A stretch of 64,000 nt of DNA from Undaria pinnatifida (taxonomy: Eukaryota > Sar > Phaeophyceae > Laminariales > Alariaceae), in contig JABAKD010000007.1 in the NCBI GenBank assembly GCA_012845835.1, forward strand, positions 6,798,222-6,862,221. Direction: 5' to 3'. Under the pieces are notes generated by a model. It was not told where the DNA came from, did no database searches, and saw nothing but the letters and a program-made list of their open reading frames with translations. Position 1 is the stretch's first letter. Every line of letters starts with the position of its first letter. Position numbers and translations under genes: made by a program. Below, one piece after another: positions 45,731 to 59,264 of the stretch.

Positions 45731-46985
45731 TCAGAAAAGAACACAGCAGTAAATGGCATTATAGTGCGTATACTGTTCAACTGCTACGCGTTCTACTCTG
45801 CTGCTTGGCACCAGGGGTGCCAGCTTGACAGCTAAATGTAAAATATAACCGAGCAAACCGCATCATCATCACAACCAAGCACTGGTTTACCAGCACTGAC
45901 GCCACTTAGTTTACATTGCTACGTGACCGTATGCTCGTGAACTATTCCATATTACGAACTAAATGTACATAGATTCGCGTTCGTCGAATCTCAAAGGGTG
46001 GTACTAACCTTCAGGGTTGTCCGGTGTGCGCCTACGTTTCGTAAAGGTCCTTCAATTAGGACGTCCATGTTTCACCTGAAAGTGACTTGAAGCAAGTTGT
46101 ACTCTTAACTCGACAAAATCTCCATACCCAAATGAGAGAGAAAAAAACAAAATGGGCTCCAAACAACTGCTACCGTAGTTAGTGGTTAGTGGATAGGGGG
46201 TAGATAGTCCCCGCCAGTCAGCTCATAATGGTAAACCCCGCTACCCCTGCTGCAGCACGCGTCTGGACCGCTGTGAGAAACGAAAGCGTGAGACTTTTTA
46301 TTCAAAATGCAACAGGACCGATACTGGTGATCTCAGAAAAGAGTACAGCCTCCGTAAATGGCATTATAGTCTAGAGCGTATACTGTGCAACTGCTACACG
46401 TTCTACCCTGCTACTTTGCACCAGGGGTGCCAACTCTTAGTAGCTGAATGTAAAATATAACCGAGCAAACCGCACCACAACCAAGCACTGGTTTACCAGC
46501 ACCAACGCTACTTAGTATACATTGCTACGTGACCGTATGCTCGTGAGCTGTGTTCTATGCTACGAACTATATGTATAATCTATAGATTCGCGTTCGTCGA
46601 ATCTCGAAGGATGGTATTGACCTTCAGGGTTGGCCCGTTCGACAACGGAGACTCATGCTACGATAGGTGTGCACCTACGTTTCGTAACGTTCCTTCAGTT
46701 AGGACGTCCATATATCACCTGAAAATGACTTTGAAACAAGTTGTGACAAAATCTCTAGACTAGACTATGATACCCAAATGAAGAAGAAAAACATAAAATA
46801 AATGGGCTCCATCTAACTGCTACCGTAGTTAGTGGTTAGTGGATAGGGGGTAGATAGTCCCCGCCAGTCAGCGAATAATGGTCAACCCCACCACCCCTTC
46901 CGCAAAACGCGTCTGCCCCGCTGTGGGAAACGAAAACGTTCGACTTTTTTCTCAAAATGCAACAGACAGGACGATACTGGGGATC
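45731..46985. repeat. Tandem duplication, about 600-bp unit
   Basis: The first unit starts at 45,731 (CTCAGAAAAGAACACAGC), the second at 46,332 (CTCAGAAAAGAGTACAGC). They align end to end with point changes. The second carries three extra TAGTCTA/TAGACTA-type insertions (46,366-46,375; about 46,575-46,582; 46,754-46,768). Confidence 0.88.
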
Positions 46986-49900
46986 GAGCACTCGCTCATG
47001 AGACTCGAGAAGCGGAAAGACTATCTCCCCACAAAAACCCAGTAACACAACCAAGAAGAGTATACAGCGCTGTGAAACCACTACAATGAGGGGCGTGGAC
47101 TGCCATCGCAGGTTTTGTCTGGATCTACCTTGAACGTGGGCGCTGTAAATGTTGTATGTGGTGTGATGGTGGGGCATACGTGCTGTAACTGTAATATGCA
47201 TGGTGAGAATAGAAGGCCACGGAATTCAATCGTAACCTGCGGGTGCTGTTGGTGCCGAAGGTGTCTATGACTATATTTAAATTCACGCTAGCTGTGAACC
47301 ACCACATTCACCCCTATAATATCAGGTCACAAGTCACAACACACTGTCCCGATAATACAAAGGTCACAGCACACTGCGGTTGGGCAGCCTACAACGCCAC
47401 GTCGTCGAAACCGCTACTGTATGGCAGGGACTATAGGACCAACGGGCCATCATGAAGGTCCAGAGGCATCTGCCAGGTACGTGTGTGCGCTGCGTTATGT
47501 CTGCTTCATGTGGCATGTTTCGAACTATGAGACTTTTTAAGAGACGACCATTCCATTCAAGCAAAGGACGTCGGGGCAAACTTTATGTTATATAAACTTG
47601 ACTTTGTAGTCCTTCTGCAGTAATGAACAACAACAGCAACAAGACGACCGACCACATGTTCCAAACACAACGTGGCGTGCCAGTGGCAACACGCCATTTC
47701 AGAACAGCAGTGGTATCCTCACACTGCAAGACCACCCGATTAAATACTTTCGGATAGATAGGACCAGGTTAATTGTCTCTCCCGATTAGAACCCGGGGAA
47801 GACCTGTCCCTCAAACCCGATCATACCTCGCACCTAAGACGCCCCTACACCTGCGTAGAAGACCCTATGGCGGAACGATCGACCTGCTGACCTGGGCACG
47901 GGCACCCTGGTCTGCTCGTGTGTAAAGGTATCTCTAGCTTTTTGCGTCCTTGACTGCAGCAATACCGTGTACATGTGGTTGTAGACCTTGCTGCGCCCAA
48001 TCAAACACTGAAATAGACTATGTACCGGTACGATTAAACACCGCGTTTTGTCTTGTGCCAGGTTTATACCAAATAGCTTTTATATCGGGATAGGACCAGA
48101 CATGGACGAAAGACTACCGCAAACCACCTGTCCCGAGGTGGTCATAAAGCAGGAATACCGCTGTATGTACGCGTACAAATCATGATACTGCCACTAATAA
48201 GAAATAGTCATGTAGTCTAATGAGTGTACCTTTTGACAGAGCTCCTTCGGGTAGTAGTGCCGGTGTTGGTGTTATTATGGTTGTAGATCTAGACTTGCGT
48301 ACGGTAGAGGTTTGAGCAGGTGTTCACAAACACTCCCGACCGGTTGTTGTCCTGGGGCCACAACGGGGTCACACGGCATCTATCCCCCGAATCCCGTAGT
48401 GAAACTCTATATCGCGCTTCTTCTGTTCGAATGCCCTTGAGAAGGCGGCTCGGATCCCGGCACTTGGGGATGACATTGCCGAGGGGACAAATAGCCACGA
48501 AACAAAGCTGAGACAAGACTACATATGATATATCAACAGAACGGCCACAACCAATCCAACAACGCCCGGCTTGGCGGTATATGCCTGGGCCGTAAACGTA
48601 TTCCCTTCCATGCCCTCCAATCATCAAGTAAACTTGCCCCGAGTTCCACTCACTTGTCAATGTTCGAAGAAGAGCTCCGTTTTATTTTTTGTCCACAACA
48701 ATTTGGACGAAAAAAAGATGAAATGAAAACGGAGGGGGGCTGCATAGACTAGACTATAGTCTATGTCTTGGATTGTTCCGCGCCCCGCCCCCCACTCCCG
48801 CTTGTTCTAAAATCCACGAAGTGACTTGTAAAACCTTAAACTTTTCGACGTTTCCAGTTGTGGAACCTGGGTGTCGATGTACTCCATGGTACTATTTTTG
48901 TGGCGACAGATCACGGTGCGTATGTTACGACTTATGCAACAGCAGTTACAAATTTTACGGTTAGAGTACCAGAGGCGTTTCGTAATAGCAGGGACGCGTC
49001 TAATGCGGCCCCTTGGTTGGTAATTTGGTAGGAAGTTTTGGGCGCACAACCAGAACAACAAGAACAACCAGACAGAGCAACCAAACCAACCAGCCTGCCT
49101 ACCTCCGTCCAACTTCCTTGGTCACCGTCCATAGATCTGGGGAATAAGCAATCAATTTACCATCTATGCCTTTCCTTGCTGGGAGACCTGTGCAGTTTTG
49201 CACCCGAAGCCTGCTGGGCTTTTCTCTGATACGCGTGCAAGCGCACACCCGAACTTCGGTCGGATCATCGATTCGTTCTGCTGAGGTTAGGGCTCGTTTT
49301 TTCACATGTCAGATTTAGGCATGCCACCCCTGCTAGGCTAGTAGACTATCTGTGCATGTAGTGTCTCACATCCTGAACCCAGCACTAATTATTCTTCCCA
49401 TCCATTTCAGCAGGTACTTACTGTATGCTGTTTTGCTACTGTAACAGAGGGAGGAGCATTTCGTGTCGAGGCAGCACAACTACCACCAAAGAAAAAGCAT
49501 GAATGAATGGAGATTGGAATCATTGAACCACATGTTAGCATGTAGACATGTGCCAGGATAACGAGTACAAGTGCCGAACCATTCTGATAAAGTACTCGGA
49601 ACGAATACAGGCCGCTGCGTCCCAATGGCGGGGGGGTAATTGTTCGAAAGTCACGAGATTGGAGATCACCGGGTCATTTCGAAGTGCATACCATGCACAT
49701 ACGTCTTTGGCGATACGTAGTCCTATTAATAGCTACAGGCGCCCTCGTATCACGGCACTTAGCATCGCATGGCTAAACTATCAACCTGTATATTATTTTG
49801 TTTCTATCTTGCAGTTTGTTACCACAGAGCGCATTTTTCGTGCAGGAGGCATCAGGGCTGACACTGGTTGTGCTGGGTGTCGATGGGGGGAAATGTCGGT

Positions 49901-50130
49901 TTAATGCCAAGAACCCCCACATAAAGCGCGGAATATTTTATTGGCCTCGGAAATAAAGTCACGCTTTTTAGTCCGTAATTGATCCGTGTCTTGTGATACC
50001 AGGTATGTTATTTGCACGGAGACATGGCACACTCGTACTCGTACAGCACAGGCGAGTACTCAAATTGCCGCTTTTGCCAAGTGCTGCGCAGGCTCGACGC
50101 AAATACAGTATGTACCAGGTTTTTTTGTAG
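46986..50130. other. Intergenic, no gene supported
   Basis: Open frames up to about 120 codons occur on both strands without motifs, splice logic or similarity to each other. TAGACTAGACTATAGTCTA lies at about 48,745-48,763. Confidence 0.4.
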
Positions 50131-50300
50131 GCCAACAGCAGCCGCCGCAGAATAGCAGCAGTAGTACGTGTCGCAACAGAACAGCAGCAGGCCGGACGCT
50201 TGGCCAACTGTCAGTGATACCTCAATACTGGAGAACTGTTGAGTACGTGCAGCAGCAACAACCGCACCGAGAATAAGCAGCAGCGAAAAACCTCAATGAT
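50131..50300. repeat. CAG-rich tract
   Basis: Interrupted CAG triplets on the plus strand. The mirror CTG tract follows 350 bp later. Confidence 0.65.
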
Positions 50301-50639
50301 AGCAGCGTAGCAGCAGCGCATAGCTGCACGTCAGCGCTGCTAACCCCTTTAGGGCCCCTATATTAACTCCACCTAAATTTGACCCAAAAAACGGATTACC
50401 AGCTGTAAATGCGTTACTGGTGTGAAATAGCCTAGCTCGGCATCAACCCAGAAGGTAGGCGCAGTGTCTTCTTCGGTTCAATGTACGAGAGAGTCCATCT
50501 ACGAAAATCATAAAAATAGAGTGCAATAGACGCAATAGAAAGACTTTTCAAGAGTTCCCAGCAAGTGGTCAAGACACCACAAAACCCGGAATGTCCCCTA
50601 TGAAAAGAATAACTCGCAACATACTTGTACATTTCTGGG

Positions 50640-51165
50640 CTTTCTGTGGTTGCTGGTACCGTCACGAGTGTTGTTCTTTTGCTCGTGCTGTTGCTGGTGT
50701 TACTGTTGCTGATTGGTCTTGTGCACCGCCTCGGAAATCCGGGCGGCCACATTGTTAGGTCTGCTGAATGTATCTGGTGCCGCTGGTGCCACTGCAATTG
50801 CTGCCGCTGCTGTCACTGTTGTTGCCCACGCTGCTGCCATAAATATCATCTGGTATGCGTTGCTACTATCTCGGCTGCATACTTGTTTTTGCTGCTACTA
50901 CCACTGCGACGGTGGCGGCAGCTAACGCTATTGCCATCCCTGCTGCCACAGCTAATGCTGCCACCAACACTCATGCGGATCTTGCCGCTATTGCTATTGT
51001 CACTGCGGCTATATACCGTTTCTACCGCTACTGCTGCTGTTGACGCTGCAGGGCCTACTCCTAAACATATTGTTGAAGCTGCACCGCTGCTCCCCTCCAC
51101 TGGTACTGCTGTCTATACTACCACTGCTGCTGCCGTCACTGCTGTGTACTGCTGCTGCTACTCTT
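50640..51165. repeat. CTG-rich degenerate triplet tract
   Basis: Interrupted CTG/GCT triplets over about 525 bp give Leu-, Cys- and Ala-rich frames on the plus strand. The 197-codon frame starting at 50,625 is a product of the repeat. Further right (51,235-51,350) is C-rich. Confidence 0.75.
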
Positions 51166-51648
51166 CAAAAAACAAAATTGGGCAAACATCATACCAATGC
51201 AGCAATGCAAACCCCTGAACACGCACGCACGCGCGCCCAAACGACCCACCCACCCTCCCACCCACCCCCCCACCTCACCCCCTCACTATCTATTCACCAA
51301 ATCGCAACAGCCCTCACCCTCCCTCACCTTCCCCACTCCACCCCCCTCTCCCATAATACCGCGGCAGTAAAACACAGGGGAAAAACAACGAACTTGATAT
51401 GGAACACACTGTTTCTCAAGCAAAAAATCTAGCCTGGGACAGTACCCCGGACATAAAGTAGAGGGCCTATCCTGTGTAAGAGGGGGCTTGCTAACGCGGC
51501 TCTGCTGAAGCCGCCATCGCCTGGGCGCGTTTCTTCGCGGCCAACTTTTCCAATGCGCGCTGCCTGTCCCTCACGCACGTCAGCACCCAAGTTACCATGC
51601 AAACCCCAAACCAGCAGTCAGACGGATAGACAGACAAATAGGCAGACA

Positions 51649-52546
<898 letters not shown>

Positions 52547-52721
52547 CATTCGGGATGAATTAAAAAAAATGACTGAACACATCTTTGGGTGGAATATCGA
52601 AACTTTCACACAATGGACGGATCACGATCTTGATCTAAATCCTGTTGCTGCCCTGATGATATGCGATGCAAGATTATATAAAAAATATTTCAAGGACATC
52701 AGCCGTGAGTTAAACGAATTT

Positions 52722-52752
52722 CAGGTCAATACTCATCTTTGCAAGCTGCGTT
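52722..52752 (-). repeat. LAKM-core dispersed repeat copy
   Basis: The minus strand reads QLAKMSIDLKFV, a stop, then LTADVLEIFF toward 52,685. It is close to the 55.4 and 55.55 kb copies. Confidence 0.6.
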
Positions 52753-52979
52753 GTTGGTACTTATAATATACTACATGGGTGAGTTTTATTGGGATGAGTC
52801 CTATTTTGGTTTAGTACAGATGACCTCTCTTGCACAGATCCCACTCAGGAAACATGCGCTGGATCATCGCCGTACTGAAATCAAATCAAGAAGGAAAACT
52901 CCAACCTTACACGATAGAGAACGGCACGGCGCGATTGTGTGGAAAAGTTCACGAGGACGGCCGAGGCCGAGCGACTAAG

Positions 52980-54300
52980 AGGCGGCAAGGACAGGGGAGG
53001 GGTCATGTACTCATTGGGGAGGGGGGGCAGGGACAGAGTGGTTTAAGGTGCACCGATCCATCGATCAATCTACCACTCGGTAATCTATCGACACGTCCAT
53101 CCATCTTCCCAACCACTCATCAATCTATCCATCCGAACAAAGAACAAACCGATTCAGGGACGCAACATGGCCCCTCCCCCCCCGCCGCCTCCACGTGCAC
53201 CTACCAACATGAACCACAAACACATAATTCCTGTAGTGCAACATAACTCCCCCTTTGCCACGGCTGTCTCTGGAAGTGGCCATACCGGAAAATTAATTAA
53301 CTCACTGTAGCTGCCATTCACATGCAAGTCCGCCTCACAAGCGGTTGTTCGTAGGATGCAGTTCACCCCTCATCCGACTAGCCGAACACCTCACGACGCT
53401 TCGTGCTTGGTGCAAGCAATATCTGCCTGATCGGTGAAAACCGGGCATGCTCCATCCCGGCATTGTAGGGGTGCGAGGGTCTATGGTCATACGACTACGG
53501 CCATGCATGAATATCGAAGTACAGCCCCCCTAACCCCTCCCTAACCTCTTCCTGCGGCAGAAATCACATTCAATACAAACTCCAAGCCAACTACTGTTTC
53601 CCACAAGAAGAAGTGCTTGCAAAAGTTCCAAAGGGGCCAACATACTAGATTAGCACCTGTTCGCAGCCATTCGCGCCCTCGCCTCCGGAGACATGCCTCC
53701 CCCGGTGGCCTTGGAGGGGGGGGGAGGGGATGATACGTCGAGAGCATTGTTGGGGTGGAGGGGGGAGCGGGAGATCCACCCCCCCTGCTTGGGTGCTGCC
53801 TGCAGAGTGGGGGGGGAAGGGAAGCAGGCACGGATTGGGAGGGTTAGGCTTACACAGTTCGGATTTGTTTCGACAGCAGGTACGATGTCGTTTATCGAAA
53901 TCGCACACGTACCATACGCAGCCCCTTCCAAGGGACCCTAGTGCGTCGGGCCGGAGGTCCCTTGCATGCCAACGTCCCTTATCGGAGTTGGCACATCTGC
54001 ACTGTAGGATCACATAACTCATTACGTAGCCATCTCGTCGCGTTTTGCAAGCGGGAGGCAGTGTATTGGCCAATTTTAAGGCACCTTGGGTCCCTTGTTA
54101 CGTGTTGCGTCCACTACAAGGGACGAGGTCCCTTCAAGTGGAAAAAAAGGTGCGCAGAAATAAGGGTCGCTTATATACCCCGTTTCCTTATCTCAGGGTG
54201 CCTTCAACAAGGGCCGCCTACTGTACTCGTATCATAAGCACACCCATTTTATGAAGTAGTACATTGACTTCCTGTAAAAAATTGTTACATGCGTAATTTT
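52980..54300. other. Intergenic, low-complexity G-rich and C-rich patches
   Basis: Poly-G/C patches occur at 53,168-53,190 and 53,708-53,815. The motif AAGGGAC or GTCCCTT recurs five or more times at 53,930-54,135. Pro-rich and Gly-rich frames on the two strands follow base composition. No gene is supported. Confidence 0.35.
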
Positions 54301-54344
54301 GATAAGTACTAAGTATAATTATTACGAATACGCCAGCTGTGAGC

Positions 54345-54420
54345 GCGACCGACTGAGCGGTCGACACTCAGCTTTGCAAGCTGCGTTAATTTGGGGGTAA
54401 GGGTATGTTTCGAAGATATA
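54345..54420 (-). repeat. LAKM-core variant copy with shared tail
   Basis: The minus strand reads LAKLSVDRSVGRAHS. The adjoining plus-strand tail GCTTTGCAAGCTGCGTTAAT plus GGGGGTAAG-GTATGTTTCGAA recurs at 54,796-54,845. Confidence 0.5.
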
Positions 54421-54439
54421 TATACTCCCCGCCTCCCGC

Positions 54440-54790
54440 CCCCTTTTGATCAAATTCAGGCCCCGACGTCCTTCAAAAAGCCGCCCTCCCCTTACCGGTT
54501 ATTCGACTTACAGTATTCACTTAATACACTGATGCATTTCCTTCCACAGCTGTCAGATTTTGTCCCCCTCAGAAACGGGTTATATAGATTCCGCGCACAG
54601 ACTGCCTATATCACCCTGTTGACCCTAATAGCTACACCGTAGTTGCAAGGGGAGTCGCCGACCTATATCCTTAATGAGGACACACACCCCGTAATACGCG
54701 CGATCGGAGTATCACACACAGCTTGCAAAGATGAGTCTCGACAAAATATTCGATCTCACAGCTAGAGTGCATTTTAATTTTCATTATATA
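54440..54790 (+). repeat. Dispersed repeat with LAKM-core end, copy B
   Basis: It matches 42,420-42,780 through GGTTATTCGACTTACA, CAGACTGCCTATATCACCC and ATCCTTAATGAGGACACACA, ending in the core LAKMSLDKIFDLTARVHFNF at 54,718-54,780. Confidence 0.7.
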
Positions 54791-55224
54791 CCTGGTATAG
54801 CTTTGCAAGCTGCGTTAATATGGGGGGTAAGAGTATGTTTCGAAGGTATATACCAATACCGTAAGTCCAACTACTGCACATACTCTCGGCCATAGTACTA
54901 TTTGTAGATGGCATGCATGAGTTCAACAACATACAAATAATATTTTTTTGGGAGCAGCCGACTTTCATTATCGAATGCCGTATTAATGTCAACATGTTAG
55001 ATAACTAGCAATACTCTGTATTCGTACTCCTTCCGATATTAAAGCGGAGAAAAACGAAAATAAACCACCCACCATACATATGATAGAGCAGTATAGTGGA
55101 ACTACAGTAAGTGCTGGTAATAAATTTATAAAATAGATACGTATGATGTTAGATCTAGCTCAAAATTCGCCACCTAAAGTAAAAATACCAACACCAACCA
55201 TTAGTCTATACGTAGTGGGAGAAA

Positions 55225-55275
55225 AAACGCATACCAGGTATATATGTACGTATATATGTACCTGGTATATTTTTT
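55225..55275. repeat. AT-rich palindrome
   Basis: ATACCAGGTATATATG and CATATATACC-type arms around GTACGTATAT form a near-perfect hairpin ending in TGTACCTGGTAT, followed by a T-run. Confidence 0.6.
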
Positions 55276-55350
55276 TTTCAAACAAAAGAATAGAACCCCT
55301 CCCATTAAAAAAACTCACCCACACAGCAGTACGTATATTACAAGAACCAA

Positions 55351-55620
55351 AAACGTAGCTTGCAAAGATGGGTATTGACCCGAAATTCGTCGAACTTACG
55401 GCTCACGTCCTCAAAAATATATTTATAAAATATCAACACCAACAATTATAGTGGAGAAAAACAATATATATGTATATAATATACAAAATAATAGGACCCC
55501 TCCCATGAAGAAAAAACTCACCCACACAGTATATTACAAGTACCAACAACGCCGCTTGCAAAGATGAGTATTGACCCGAAATTCGTCGAACTCACGGCTG
55601 ACGTCCTTACTCTTTTTTAT
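55351..55620 (+). repeat. Two tandem LAKM-core copies
   Basis: The copies at about 55,358 and 55,556 read LAKMGIDPKFVELTAHVL and LAKMSIDPKFVELTADVL. The intervening sequence (CCCCTCCCAT-AAAAAACTCACCCACACAG) is also repeated, giving a unit of about 200 bp. Confidence 0.75.
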
Positions 55621-55639
55621 AAAATATACTCCCCGCCCC

Positions 55640-56289
55640 CCGCCCCCCGCCTCCGCGCTCCGCCGGCTACACTCCGGCCTCTAGGTCTACTTGCTCAAGT
55701 AGTTCACCTGTCCCTCCCGAGGAACCGCTGTCACGCCATTGGCCGACCCACCCAAAGCCCTCCTCTAGAAAAGGATTAGAATAAGGTACAACAAAAAACG
55801 TGACAGTTGCGGCGGGAACAAAAGGGGGAAAAAATGACGGCACAACCAAAAGGCGGCGTTAAAATAAGAAAGCAGAATCAAAAGGACGGCCGTCACACAA
55901 AAACGAGGTGAAAAAAAAAAACAAAGCCGCAGACTACGTATCAAAAGGAGGCGGCTAAATAGAAAGCATCTTGAAAGTACGTAAGAGTAAGTCAAAGGTG
56001 GCCAACATTGACCCTCTGCATAGTTGAAAGGCGGCGGGAACAGAGAAAGGCGAAAGTATGAGGCGAATACGAACACACACAAAAACGACACGAACAAAGG
56101 CATTTACTATTTAGTCTACAGTTTTCCTTGGTGTGATATCAGTTACGAATACGTAAAAAGCAGCACAGCAAAAACGCGGTCTGTGTGAACGGTGGCGGAA
56201 CCAACAGGCGGCAGAACAACCCCCCTCACCCACCCCACCCGAGTATGCTACAGCTAAACACTAAAAGGGATGGTAGAGAAGAAGGGATC
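55640..56289. other. Region left of the retrotransposon
   Basis: Purine-rich low-complexity sequence with repeated AAAAGGCGGC motifs, perhaps the element's 5' region. The minus-strand 112-codon frame is compositionally biased (Phe/Leu/Ser) and not called. Confidence 0.35.
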
Positions 56290-58500
56290 AACGAAATAAG
56301 TATTTCGTAAAACAAACGAACACTTTGATGGCGGGATGAAGCAGTTGTGGGTAGGGATCAAAGGGATACTGGGCCAACAAGCAGGCGAGGCATACACGGG
56401 AATAGCTATACATTAAGAGCACAGAACGGTAAAACGGTTAGTAGTTCGAAGGGGAAGAGGGAAGTACTTGTAAAGCACTACCGCAAGCCAGGAACGTCCA
56501 CAACCAACGTAACGTTCGACGCAGAATTCCATGAGGAAATCAACGCGTGGGCAGAGGCGAACGTAGGTGCGCCAGAAAGGGAAGACCGTGGTTGAAATGA
56601 GCTACAGAGAGAGTTCCCAAGAGAAGAAGTTAATAAGTGTGTAGCTAAACTCAAGACGTGAAAGGCAGCAGACAGTGGCAGCTAAAATAGTGAATGAATC
56701 TATGAAGTACGGGGGAGAAGGTATGCTTACCATCATGGTTATGCTGTATAATTGGATATAGAAAAACGAGTACGCGCCTAAGAGGTGGAGAGAAGGGGTA
56801 GTAGTATACCTGTTCAAGAAAGGAAATAAGAGTGACCCGGGGTATTACCGAGGGATAACGCAATTAAGCACCGTAGGCAAAACGTTCTGAAAGATTTTGA
56901 ACGATAGAATGGGAACAATGCTGGCAAAGGTCGAAAAAATAAGCGAAAGGCGAGCAGGATTTAGGCTAAACCGTAACTGCGTGGACCATGTGTACGCACA
57001 TTAGGTAAGATAATTCAAGGCAGGGACGACGCCGGGCGAACGGGGTACTGGTTCTTTCTGATAATAAATGTACAGAAAGCCTGCGACATAATATGGAGGA
57101 AAAGGTTGTAGCGAAATATGTGGGACATTGGGATCATAGGAAATATCTCGAGAATGACGAAAAGGATGACGAAATGCGCGAGAAATGCTGTGATACTGGA
57201 CGGGGAAACATGCAAGTATGTTGGTATTTGCAAGGAGTTGCGCAGGGACGTACACTATCGCCCGATCTATTCAAGGTGTATATTAATGACATGAAGTAGC
57301 AGCCGAAGAAACAAAACCAAGGAGTCACGATGGCGGAAGATACGTTGTCGGGGTTGGTGTTTGCGGATGATTTCGTGGGGATATCAGAAACACCGAAAGG
57401 ATTGCAGGAACAGATAGAGAAAGCACTAGTGTGCACTAGGAGATGTTAGAGAGTGACAGTGAGCGTAAAAAAGCGCGCGGCAGTTGAATGAAACGAAGAT
57501 AATAAGGTGAATCCGGTAAAATTCCAATGGAGGTGGGGAGCACATTGCTTACCGATCGTAGACTAGTATACGTACCTTGGAGTAAAGATCGCAAAGGACT
57601 GCTCTTGGGACGCACACATAGCGAAAGTAGTAGGAAAGGGTGAAGCACAAAAAGGCGAGATGGATGCGATACTAACCGACTCGCACCTTGACACATGGAT
57701 TGAAATATATACTCTGATGAATGTGGTCGTGTTAAGAGTATGCAGGAGACGTATGGTAAGGGAACGCCAAGTTTGTAAAACTGGCAACAGTGCAGATGGC
57801 AGCAGCTAACGAGATGATACAGTATTAAGAGCAGAACTAGAAATGTACCCACATAGGGACGTGAGAAAGTTGAAATGGCAATATAGAGTAAGGAACATGC
57901 CAGAAAAGAGGTTGCCAGTCACAGTTAGATATGTATCGGATAAAACAACAAAAGGGCGAGCTGGAATAAGATGGGATAACGTAGTCGAGAAAACATGGAA
58001 GGATTTAGGAGACCAAGAGGTACTAACCATAGAGGTTTGGCGGGTACAAGACAGAAGTAGAGTAAACGATAGCAAAAAGGGAAAGGCTAGCGCTAAGAAA
58101 TAAGGTGAAAGAGAATAAACGCATAGAGATATACGAGGGGTTGAGGGAAGATATTGGACAAACGTATTTGCACGGCCCAATGGACTACGCGAAAGAGTTG
58201 AAAATGCGATTTCGTGTATGGGACCTGGACCTACCAGAAAGAAGAAAGAGACGCAACAGTAGTCGGGAGGAGGACGTGGGTGCACATATGTGCCCGTGTG
58301 GCACCACAATAGAGAGAAGGACTCACATAGTAGGATAATGTGAAATACACAAGGAGGAACGGGATGTGTTAGAGGAAATGAGGAATTAGACGAACGTGAC
58401 GTGAATGAGTTTGGTAGGAGTAGCGAGAAAACGATCGCTATCCTAGGAGTAGGTGGTGGCCACAGACGGCGAAACAGGAAGGAGATAGGATAAGCAAACA
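56290..58500 (+). pseudogene. Non-LTR retrotransposon reverse transcriptase, decayed
   Basis: Reading across frames, the plus strand shows the order of a LINE-type second ORF: GKTVSSSKGKREVLVKHY (56,428-56,481); the N-terminal RT region WREGVVVYLFKKGNKSD (about 56,790) and YYRGITQLSTVGK; RAGFRLNRNCVDH; GVAQGRTLSPDLFKVYINDM (57,235-57,294); the catalytic GLVFADDFVGI with FADD (57,350-57,382); YLGVKIA; then a C-terminal region ending in a zinc-knuckle-like CPCG...H...C (58,290-58,342). Many stops and frame changes show that it is dead. It would have been the polyprotein of an autonomous element. The minus-strand 268-codon frame at 57,806-58,612 is its antisense shadow. Element ends and target-site duplications were not found. 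Confidence 0.85.
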
Positions 58501-59007
58501 GTTTCAATGTAATATATGGGAAAAGCGTAATGGGTGCTCGAACGTTGGACGTGTTTCTACTAGCAGTAGGAGCGGTGCTCCGGCGCGAAAGGCATGCGTG
58601 GTCAATGGACAAATGACTAAGGCAAGCAGCAAATGAGTACGCTTCCCCGTCACCCCTCCCACTATTCCATCCCCCATGCCCCGTTCCCCCTCCCGGCCAA
58701 GTACAGTACTACCATGTGCAAGCCTCAAAAGTAAAAAACACTATTCAGCCAGCGCAGGAAGTACCTGCTACACCGCCAACTCCAAGTAATTTCTCGTCAA
58801 AAAAATAGGCGCAGTTCCATACGATAAAATATTTTTGGGACCGACGTACACGTGAACGCCAGGTCCCCCGAGGTTAAATGTCCTCCGGGTGTGACGAGAG
58901 TGCGAGGTCGCCCGGTCTCTTCTCACTTCTTCCGCTCCCTTACCACGTCTGTCAGGCATGCTACTACGACAACGGTATACTAATGGCACTAAGCACTAGC
59001 AGTACCG

Positions 59008-59118
59008 AAAAAGGTGCCACCATTTTTCCCCACGCAAGATTGTTGGCGTGGGGAGCTCTGTACCTCACCCAAAAAGTTAATTTTCAATAGAGTATACTCA
59101 AGGTGCAACCCGATGAAC
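59008..59118. repeat. Dispersed repeat, copy 1 of 2
   Basis: It shares AGCTCTGTACCTCACCCAAAA and GTGCAACCCGATG with 60,138-60,245 (AGCTATATACCTCTCGCCCAAAA; GTGCAACCCGATG). Confidence 0.5.
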
Positions 59119-59196
59119 AATTCATATTATAGCCTACATTATGAGAAAAAAAAAATCGAGAAACAAGAAGGACAGTAGTCCGACGACTTTGTTCGG

Positions 59197-59264
59197 GGGT
59201 GGGGTGGGGTGGGGTGGGGTGGGGTGGGGTGGGGTGGGGGGGTGGGGGGGTGGGGGGGTGGGGG
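59197..59264. repeat. GGGGT repeat, strong G-quadruplex potential
   Basis: About eight GGGGT units are followed by runs of seven G separated by T. The plus strand has well over four G-tracts of four or more. Confidence 0.95.

Noticed and set aside
50625-51218. 197-codon Leu/Cys-rich plus-strand frame with apparent membrane segments
   Set aside because: It follows the CTG triplet tract; hydrophobicity is a by-product of the repeat.
53541-54073. Pro-rich and Gly-rich frames on both strands
   Set aside because: Explained by poly-G/C patches; no motif and no splice logic.
57806-58612. 268-codon minus-strand frame
   Set aside because: Antisense to the decayed reverse transcriptase; composition reflects the purine-rich plus strand.
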